Source: Bacteroidales bacterium
GTDB taxonomy: Bacteria; Bacteroidota; Bacteroidia; Bacteroidales; GCA-2711565
Reading direction: 5' to 3'
Length of the DNA: 21,956 nt
NCBI GenBank assembly: GCA_029938505.1
Contig: JAOZUV010000002.1
Span: 1-21,956 of the forward strand
Shown: one piece after another, positions 16,300 to 21,956 of the stretch
Numbering within the stretch: the first letter of the stretch is position 1
Layout: each line of letters opens with the position of its first letter
Notes under the pieces: model-generated
Databases searched by the model: none
What the model saw: only the letters and a program-made list of their open reading frames with translations
What the model was told of the DNA's origin: nothing
Program-made: the position numbers and the translations under genes

Positions 16300-17427
16300 A
16301 TGAGAAAAATTATCATCATCGCATTGGTATTGTTTATGGCTAGCTGTGGATCTTCCAACACTGAAAGCAGAAAAGCTGAGCTTGCTAATCTTAAATCCGA
16401 ATTAAACACACTTCAAAATAAAATTACAAGTCTTGAAAAAGAACTTGCAAGCGATCCAAATAATAAAGTAAATCAGGCTTACAAAACACCTGTTAGTATA
16501 AAGGAAGTAAGCTACGGAAATTTTAATCATTTCATTGAAGTGAGTGGAAATATCGAGGCTGTAAATGCTGCATATATCAGTCCTGAAATGGGTGGCCAAA
16601 TCAAAAAAAATTACGTAAAAGAAGGTGACAGAGTCAACAAAGGACAAATGCTTGCAAAACTCAATAGTTCAACCATCGATAAAAATATTGATGAGCTGAA
16701 TACCGGATTGGAATATGCCTCAATTATATTCGATAAACAAAAAAAATTATGGGATCAAAAAATTGGTTCTGAGATTGACTACCTAACAGCAAAAAATACT
16801 AAAGAAGGTTTAGAAGATAAGCTGGAGACCTTAAAAGCACAATTAGAACTTCTTATTATCAAAGCTCCTTTTGATGGCATCATCGATGATATTATTCAAA
16901 AAAAAGGCGAATTAGCTGCACCAGGTTCACAAATGATGCAATTGGTTAATCTTAATAAACTTTATATCAATGCAGATGTAGCTGAAAATTATTTGCCAGT
17001 TATTAGAAAAGGAGATAAAGTTGAACTTAACTTTCCCAGCTTCCCTGAATTAGCTATGACTACAAAAATTCATCGTGTTGGAAATGTTATTCATCCACAA
17101 AATCGTACAATTAACATGCAACTTCTAATTAATAATAAAAATGAAAAATTGAAGCCAAACGGATTAGCAATTATTCAAATTAATGATTATTCAACAGATA
17201 AAGCCTTGATTGTACCCTCTATTGTCATCAAACAAGATATGAAAGGTTCATTTTTATATGTAGCTAAACAAGCAAATAAAAAATGGCTTGCCCAAAAAAG
17301 ATATGTCAAAAGTGGCGTTTCCTATAAAGATGAAAGCATGATTATAGAGGGACTATCAACTGGAGAAAAAGTGATTATCGAAGGTTATAATCAAATATCT
17401 GATGGTTCGAATATTGTCATTAAGTAG
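16300..17427 (+). CDS. RND efflux periplasmic adaptor (membrane fusion protein), lipoprotein
   Basis: A 375-residue adaptor linking the RND pump to the TolC duct. The signal peptide ends in a lipobox, LFMASC, so it is probably lipid-anchored at Cys16. A short heptad segment (about 24-50, LANLKSELNTLQNKITSLEK) precedes the body, which is unusual for the family. The biotinyl-lipoyl-like half is AYISPEMGGQIKKNYVKEGD (about 91-110) with VNKGQMLAKL after it. A coiled-coil hairpin (about 125-185) leads to the second lipoyl half LIIKAPFDGIIDDI. Then come the beta-barrel (about 215-290, LYINADVAENYLPVIRKGDKVEL) and a membrane-proximal domain ending EGLSTGEKVIIEGYNQISDG. It lies 12 bp after the second TetR and 26 bp before the pump gene. 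Confidence 0.92.
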   Translation: MRKIIIIALVLFMASCGSSNTESRKAELANLKSELNTLQNKITSLEKELASDPNNKVNQAYKTPVSIKEVSYGNFNHFIEVSGNIEAVNAAYISPEMGGQIKKNYVKEGDRVNKGQMLAKLNSSTIDKNIDELNTGLEYASIIFDKQKKLWDQKIGSEIDYLTAKNTKEGLEDKLETLKAQLELLIIKAPFDGIIDDIIQKKGELAAPGSQMMQLVNLNKLYINADVAENYLPVIRKGDKVELNFPSFPELAMTTKIHRVGNVIHPQNRTINMQLLINNKNEKLKPNGLAIIQINDYSTDKALIVPSIVIKQDMKGSFLYVAKQANKKWLAQKRYVKSGVSYKDESMIIEGLSTGEKVIIEGYNQISDGSNIVIK

Positions 17428-17453
17428 ATTTTTTATCTGAAAAAAAATAACAG

Positions 17454-20400
17454 ATGAGTATTAAACAAAAATTTGAAGGAGTAACAAGGGAATTTAAATT
17501 AACTACCCTAGCACTTAAAAATAAAAACACCGTATTCTTACTAACCATTGCATTGGCTGCTTTTGGTTTGTTTTCATACATTCAACTTCCTAAAGAACTT
17601 CAACCCGATATTGCAATGCCATGGGTTTTAGTAAGCACTGTTTATCCCGGAAATGCTCCCGTTGATATTGAAAATTTAATTAGCCGACCACTGGAAAAAG
17701 AAATTGAAGGTATTAAGGGTATCAAAAAAATGACCTCAACCTCAGCTTTAGATTATTCCTTAGTCTTTGTTGAGTTTAATTCAAACGTTGAAATTTCGGA
17801 AGCACTAAATGATGTAAAAGATGCGGTTGATAAAGCTAAAAGTGAATTGCCTAATGATTTATTAGATGATCCCGTAGTTGAGGATATTGAAATGTCAGAA
17901 TTCCCGATTATTAATATCAATCTTTCGGGTGATTATAGTTTGATTGAATTAAAGAAATATGCCGAATATTTAGAAGACGAAATTGAAAACATTTATGAAG
18001 TTTCTCGTGTAGATATCAAAGGGATTAACGACCGAGAAATAAGGATCAATGTTGATATGCATAAAATGGCTGTCAATGGTCTTAATTTTGATGATATTGA
18101 GGGGGCTATTGCTGCCGAAAACTTATCCATTTCTAGTGGAGAAGTTAAGTTGGGAGGTACCCGACGATCCATCCGTTCAATTGGTGAATTCACCAATATG
18201 GGAGAGATTGAAAAAATCATTGTTAAAAGTGAAGATCAAAAAATTATTTATCTAAGAGATATCGCAGAAGTAGTTGACACTTTTGAAGAACCCAATAGTT
18301 TTGCACGCCTAAATCATCAAGCGGTGGTTTCACTTCAGGTAGTGAAAAAAAGTGGCGAAAATATTTTATCAACCACAGATCAGGTATTTGAAATCTTAGA
18401 CAAAGCAAAATCAAGTCATTCGTTGCCTGAAAATCTAAAAATTTCTATTACGAATGATACTTCCGATATGGTTCGGATGCAGTTGAGTAATCTGGAGAAT
18501 AGCATCATCCTTGGGATGTTGTTTGTTATTATCGTCCTATTCTTCTTTTTAGGAACACGTAACGCCCTTTTTGTTGGCTTTGCTATACCGATGTCCATGT
18601 TCATCTCTTTTGTTATACTATCGGTTTTGGGATTCCGTATCAATATGATAGTATTATTTGCATTGATTCTGGCTTTAGGAATGCTCGTTGATAATGCCAT
18701 TGTGGTCGTGGAAAATATTGTGCGTTTCAACAATAAAGGTCATACATTGTTTAGTGCAGCTAAGAATGCAGTTGGAGAAATTGCTATGCCAATTATTTCA
18801 TCTACACTAACAACATTGGCTGTATTCTTCCCTCTTCTTTTTTGGGATTCGATCATTGGTGAGTTTATGAAATTCTTACCTATTACCTTAATCGTTGTAT
18901 TGTCATCTTCTTTATTTGTGGCCTTGATTATCATTCCTGTTTTTGCCTCTACTTTTAATCCTATTCAAAAATTAAAAGCAAGTAATAAAAAAAGAATAAA
19001 TATTATCATTCTCATCCTAACTCCTATTGTTGCCTTATTCTATATTGCAGGAATTAATGTATTAGGAAATTTAATTGCCATTGGTATTTTAATCACCTTG
19101 TTCAATGTTTACTTTTTTAAATCAAAAGGACAATGGTTTCAAGATGTTGGCTTACCTCGTTTAGAAAATTATTATCTGAAGGTTTTAAATTTTGCTTTAA
19201 GAAAACGGAATCCATATTACTTTATGGGTGGTACCTTTTTCTTATTAATTTTTACAATAATGGCTCTAGGTATTAAACAACCAAAAACATTATTCTTTCC
19301 TGATGGAGAACCAAAATACATTAACATATTAGCAGAATTACCTATTGGTACAGATATTACGGCTACCAATGATTTTATGATACAACTAGAGAATCATGTA
19401 TTTAAAATTATAAAACCCTATGGTGAACTTGTAGAGTCCGTTCTTTCAAATGTAGGAAGTGGATCGAATAGCGAGGATGATGTTATGGCTATCGGAGACA
19501 CTCCTAATAAAGGTAGAATTACAGTTACATTCGTTGATTATGAATACCGCGATGGGATCAGCACTTCGGATGTGATGAAAAACATAAGTAAACAATTAAT
19601 GGGGATTTATCCAGGTGTTTTAATATCTGTCGAAAAAAACAGTATGGGACCACCTACCGGAAAACCTATTAATATTGAGGTTAGTGGAAAAGAATTTGAA
19701 AATTTGTTAGCCTTAACAGACAGCATGCAAACTTTTATCGAGGAGTCTAGTATTGAAGGAATCGAAGGCTTTAAAATTGATCTGGATGTAGGGAAACCTG
19801 AAATGATTGTTCATATCAATCGCGATAAAGCAAGACGATTTGGTTTGTCAACAGCTCAAATAGCAATGACTCTCCGAACAGCTTTATTTGGAAAAGAAAT
19901 ATCAGATTATAAAGAAGGAGAAGATGAATTCCCTATTCAATTACGAATGATGGATAAATATCGCTATGACATTCCTTCTTTATTAAATCAAAAAGTTACG
20001 TTCCAAAATAAGAAAGGAAAATTAAGGCAAATTCCAATTTCAGCTGTAGTTTCAGTTGATTATAGTACAACTTATGGAGCTGTAAAACGTAAAAATATGG
20101 ATAGAGTTGTTACCCTCTTTTCAAACGTAATTGAAGGTTACAATGCCAATGAAATTAATCTTCAAATAAAAGAACGATTGAAATCATTTGAGATGCCTGT
20201 TGGTTACGAATATTCTTTTACCGGAGAACAAGAAGATCAGCAAGAATCTACAGCCTTTTTGGCTAAAGCTTTGCTGATTGCAATTTCTTTAATTTTCATC
20301 ATTTTGGTTTCACAATTTAACTCTGTTGTTAGACCACTCATTATTTTAGCAAGTGTTTTATTTAGTACCATTGGTGTATTTGGCGGTATTGTAACTTTTG

Positions 20401-20861
20401 ATATGGATATCATCATTATTATGACGGGCATTGGAATTGTATCGTTGGCTGGAGTTGTAGTAAATAATGCCATCGTATTGGTAGATTATATTGATTTACT
20501 AAAACGTAGAAAACGTGTTGAGCTAGGGATAGATGAAAAAACAATGCTAAATCCAGAACAATCTGTTGAATGTATTGTAAATGGTGGCAAAACCAGATTG
20601 CGTCCAGTATTGCTCACAGCCATTACAACTATTCTCGGTCTCATTCCTATGGCAATTGGATTAAATATAAACTTCAATACATTGCTAAGCAACTTTGATC
20701 CTCAATTCTCCATTGGTGGAGATATGGTCACTTTCTGGGGACCGCTTTCATGGACAGTAATATTTGGCTTAACTTTTGCCACTTTCTTAACCTTGATTAT
20801 TGTTCCAACAATGTATCAAATAGCTTATCTGGCAAAAGCCAAATTAAAGGGAGTTATTTAA
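17454..20861 (+). CDS. RND efflux pump inner-membrane transporter (AcrB/HAE1-like)
   Basis: A 1135-residue proton-driven exporter with the usual duplicated layout: TM1 (about 25-44), porter loop (45-340), TM2-6 (350-500), TM7 (590-607), second porter loop (610-930), TM8-12 (935-1125). Family marks are PDIAMPWVLVSTVYPGNAP (51-69), GMLVDNAIVVVENI (409-422) in TM4, GVVVNNAIVLVDYI (1000-1013) in TM10 and TRLRPVLLTAITTILGLIP (1047-1065) in TM11. D413 matches AcrB Asp407, but the next position (AcrB Asp408) is Asn414 and AcrB Lys940 corresponds to Asn1004. Relative to AcrB (~1050 aa) there is extra sequence at about 512-556, two hydrophobic stretches, and a longer TM11-TM12 loop (1070-1095). The substrate is unknown; drugs, bile-like compounds or lipids are possible. 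It is the last gene of the operon. Confidence 0.93.
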   Translation: MSIKQKFEGVTREFKLTTLALKNKNTVFLLTIALAAFGLFSYIQLPKELQPDIAMPWVLVSTVYPGNAPVDIENLISRPLEKEIEGIKGIKKMTSTSALDYSLVFVEFNSNVEISEALNDVKDAVDKAKSELPNDLLDDPVVEDIEMSEFPIININLSGDYSLIELKKYAEYLEDEIENIYEVSRVDIKGINDREIRINVDMHKMAVNGLNFDDIEGAIAAENLSISSGEVKLGGTRRSIRSIGEFTNMGEIEKIIVKSEDQKIIYLRDIAEVVDTFEEPNSFARLNHQAVVSLQVVKKSGENILSTTDQVFEILDKAKSSHSLPENLKISITNDTSDMVRMQLSNLENSIILGMLFVIIVLFFFLGTRNALFVGFAIPMSMFISFVILSVLGFRINMIVLFALILALGMLVDNAIVVVENIVRFNNKGHTLFSAAKNAVGEIAMPIISSTLTTLAVFFPLLFWDSIIGEFMKFLPITLIVVLSSSLFVALIIIPVFASTFNPIQKLKASNKKRINIIILILTPIVALFYIAGINVLGNLIAIGILITLFNVYFFKSKGQWFQDVGLPRLENYYLKVLNFALRKRNPYYFMGGTFFLLIFTIMALGIKQPKTLFFPDGEPKYINILAELPIGTDITATNDFMIQLENHVFKIIKPYGELVESVLSNVGSGSNSEDDVMAIGDTPNKGRITVTFVDYEYRDGISTSDVMKNISKQLMGIYPGVLISVEKNSMGPPTGKPINIEVSGKEFENLLALTDSMQTFIEESSIEGIEGFKIDLDVGKPEMIVHINRDKARRFGLSTAQIAMTLRTALFGKEISDYKEGEDEFPIQLRMMDKYRYDIPSLLNQKVTFQNKKGKLRQIPISAVVSVDYSTTYGAVKRKNMDRVVTLFSNVIEGYNANEINLQIKERLKSFEMPVGYEYSFTGEQEDQQESTAFLAKALLIAISLIFIILVSQFNSVVRPLIILASVLFSTIGVFGGIVTFDMDIIIIMTGIGIVSLAGVVVNNAIVLVDYIDLLKRRKRVELGIDEKTMLNPEQSVECIVNGGKTRLRPVLLTAITTILGLIPMAIGLNINFNTLLSNFDPQFSIGGDMVTFWGPLSWTVIFGLTFATFLTLIIVPTMYQIAYLAKAKLKGVI

Positions 20862-20864
20862 AAT

Positions 20865-20897
20865 AAAAAAGCCTTCTGAATTCAGAAGGCTTTTTTT
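20865..20897. terminator. Strong bidirectional terminator
   Basis: A perfect palindrome GCCTTCTGAATTCAGAAGGC (20871-20890) is flanked by A6 on the left and T7 on the right, starting 4 bp after the RND stop. It terminates the efflux operon on the plus strand and, by symmetry, the zinc-ribbon gene on the minus strand, whose stop codon (20896-20898) overlaps the T tract. Confidence 0.92.
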
Positions 20898-21120
20898 ATA
20901 AAGGTTTCATTTTTCTAGGTGATAACTTTGTTCGAATTCCTTCTTTCAAACAAAAAGGGCAATGAGTTTCATTTTCTGTAAATTCCAATCCACATTTCTC
21001 ACAAAAAAAATGTGTAATACAATTTGTATCTGTATACTTTCTTCGTGTAATTTTTGAAATAAAATATCCCACAAAAAAGGTAAAAATAAAGAGTATTACT
21101 AAAATGGTAGAGAGTTTCAC
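20896..21120 (-). CDS. Small membrane protein with zinc-ribbon tail (paralogue A)
   Basis: A 74-residue protein I do not recognise by name. One TM segment (about 5-23) is followed by basic SKITRRKY, which puts the C-terminus in the cytoplasm by the positive-inside rule. The tail has two CxxC pairs, CEKC (40-43) and CPFC (54-57), ten residues apart, as in zinc ribbons, and ends in basic residues. THFFCEKCGLE and the EG..TKL stretch are shared with the gene at 21208, so the two are tandem paralogues. The start is GTG at 21120 (GTGAAACTCTC), immediately before the hydrophobic stretch. A weak ATAATTTG (21123-21130, minus) sits just upstream. The conserved Cys pattern in two copies argues that the frame is real; function is unknown. 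Confidence 0.75.
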   Translation of the reverse strand: MKLSTILVILFIFTFFVGYFISKITRRKYTDTNCITHFFCEKCGLEFTENETHCPFCLKEGIRTKLSPRKMKPL

Positions 21121-21207
21121 ATCAAATTATTTTTAAATAGGGATCTATAATTAATTCAATTTGAGAACAAAAAGTAACCCCAAATCTTGAAAAAAGAAAT
21201 GTAGGTT

Positions 21208-21504
21208 TTATAAAAATTTGATTTTACATATTGTTAATTTTGTCAATTGGCCTTCATTCATACATGATGGGCAATACTCCTCATCAATTATAGTTTCTAG
21301 GCCACACTTTCTACAAAAAAAATGAGTGATTATCAATTCATTTTCTGAATATTTTTTTGATCTTTTTAAAATAAGATATCCTAGAATTGGTGTGAAAAAC
21401 AAGCAAGCAAATAGTTTATATAAAAAAAGAAAGTTGAAGTTGTAAATAATTGCACAGAAAATGCTCACCAAAGAATAAATAAACAATAACAAGCTTAGTT
21501 CCAT
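21208..21504 (-). CDS. Small membrane protein with zinc-ribbon tail (paralogue B)
   Basis: A 98-residue protein of unknown function with two hydrophobic segments (about 4-20 and 26-46), one more than paralogue A, then LKRSKKY and a cytoplasmic tail. Zinc-ribbon pairs are CRKC (64-67) and CPSC (78-81). Aligned with paralogue A it shares GY.I.K...KY, ITHFFC.KCGLE, CP.C..EG and TKL...K.K.L, so similarity runs from the last TM to the C-terminus. The start is ATG at 21504. The 87-bp gap to paralogue A shows no terminator, so the pair may be cotranscribed from upstream of 21504. The spacer 21505-21653 is otherwise plain AT-rich DNA in which I see no gene. Confidence 0.75.
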   Translation of the reverse strand: MELSLLLFIYSLVSIFCAIIYNFNFLFLYKLFACLFFTPILGYLILKRSKKYSENELIITHFFCRKCGLETIIDEEYCPSCMNEGQLTKLTICKIKFL

Positions 21505-21653
21505 AAATCGAAATTTTAAGAATTATTAAAGCATCGAATAAAAAGAGTTTTTATTGTATTATGAGATTGGGGTATCATCCTCTATAAATCCTCATACATC
21601 TTGAATTTATTCTTTAAAATTTGGATGAGTTACCCTCTCTATTAAAAGAACTT

Positions 21654-21682
21654 AAAAAAGAGGGCTTTTAGCCCTCTTTTTT
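21654..21682. terminator. Intrinsic terminator of the right-edge gene
   Basis: AAAAAAGAGGGC (21654-21665) and GCCCTCTTTTTT (21671-21682) pair fully across a 5-nt loop. It lies 29 bp past the stop of the minus-strand gene at 21712 and has T tracts on both strands, so it can work in either direction. Confidence 0.9.
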
Positions 21683-21711
21683 AATAACAGAGTTTGATTA
21701 GTTTGAATAGT

Positions 21712-21956
21712 TTACTTAGTTAAACCCTCCATAAATCGTTCTACATTTTTAGGAGTACTCATTATTTTCATAAAAGTTCCCATGGTCAATTCTGGCCATA
21801 GTAAAGCAAAACGATATTTACCATGCAACATCGTGGCAGTGTTTCCTTGTAAAATCAGATCGTAAGGCATGGCAGCAATATGTTCTTCACCAATAGTTGG
21901 AAGAAAATCTGCCTCGCCTTTGTCAACATCATAAAGAGCAACACCAAAAACAGCCA
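21712..21956 (-). CDS. C-terminal part of an unrecognised protein, cut by window edge
   Basis: An open frame enters from the right edge and stops with TAA at 21714-21712, giving about 80 residues. It reads AVFGVALYDVDKGEADFLPT, then a segment ending PYDLILQGNTATMLHGKY, then RFALLWPELTMGTFMKIMST and a helical end ERFMEGLTK. There are no long hydrophobic stretches and no metal or nucleotide motif, so it looks like a soluble globular domain. I do not recognise the family. The matched terminator just downstream and the steady codon use support a real gene; the missing N-terminus would be needed to name it. Confidence 0.7.
   Translation of the reverse strand, partial: AVFGVALYDVDKGEADFLPTIGEEHIAAMPYDLILQGNTATMLHGKYRFALLWPELTMGTFMKIMSTPKNVERFMEGLTK

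Noticed and set aside
18416..18733. Minus-strand open frame inside the RND gene
   Set aside because: It is the complement of conserved RND transmembrane sequence and has no independent support.

Overview
The window is AT-rich chromosomal DNA from a member of the Bacteroidota. The evidence is the gene content (OstA_2-type protein, S46 peptidase, Bacteroidota-type LptD, MCE and amidase genes), A-rich leaders in place of strong Shine-Dalgarno sequences, and several TAnnTTTG promoter elements upstream of starts. No rRNA, tRNA, CRISPR array or insertion sequence was seen. The left and right edges each cut a minus-strand gene.

Layout. 1-1715 (-): most of a GatE-type subunit of the Glu-tRNA(Gln) amidotransferase, a protein known mainly from Archaea; its 3' end lies outside. 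1961-8503: an envelope-biogenesis block with an OstA-like protein (+), an MCE/MlaD-like protein and an N-acetylmuramoyl-L-alanine amidase (both -), and the LPS-assembly barrel LptD (+, apparently leaderless). 8670-13486: a peptide and amino-acid group with a RidA-family protein, a secreted S46 dipeptidyl peptidase carrying the DPP11-type acidic-specificity Arg, a small nitroreductase, and a glutamate/dicarboxylate:cation symporter (-). 13534-13594: a perfect 21-bp inverted repeat between the symporter and the next operon, placed like an operator over a predicted promoter. 13638-20861: one tightly packed operon, TetR - TolC - TetR - periplasmic adaptor - RND pump, with two paralogous TetR regulators. 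A strong bidirectional terminator closes it. 20896-21504 (-): two tandem paralogous small membrane proteins with four-Cys zinc-ribbon tails. 21712-21956 (-): the C-terminal end of an unrecognised protein behind a strong terminator.

How the genes could work together. The OstA-like/LptD genes build the LPS-bearing outer membrane, while the amidase and MCE proteins act on peptidoglycan and lipid traffic. The DPP11-like peptidase would release dipeptides ending in Asp/Glu, and the nearby acidic-amino-acid symporter could import the products; RidA would detoxify reactive enamine/imine intermediates. The RND system is a complete tripartite efflux pump under apparent local TetR control.

The least ordinary items are the archaeal-type GatE in a bacterium, the two-regulator efflux operon with its large inverted repeat, the RND pump with altered proton-relay positions and an extra hydrophobic pair, and the twin zinc-ribbon membrane proteins. 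I saw no clear sign of a wholly new defence or mobile system.
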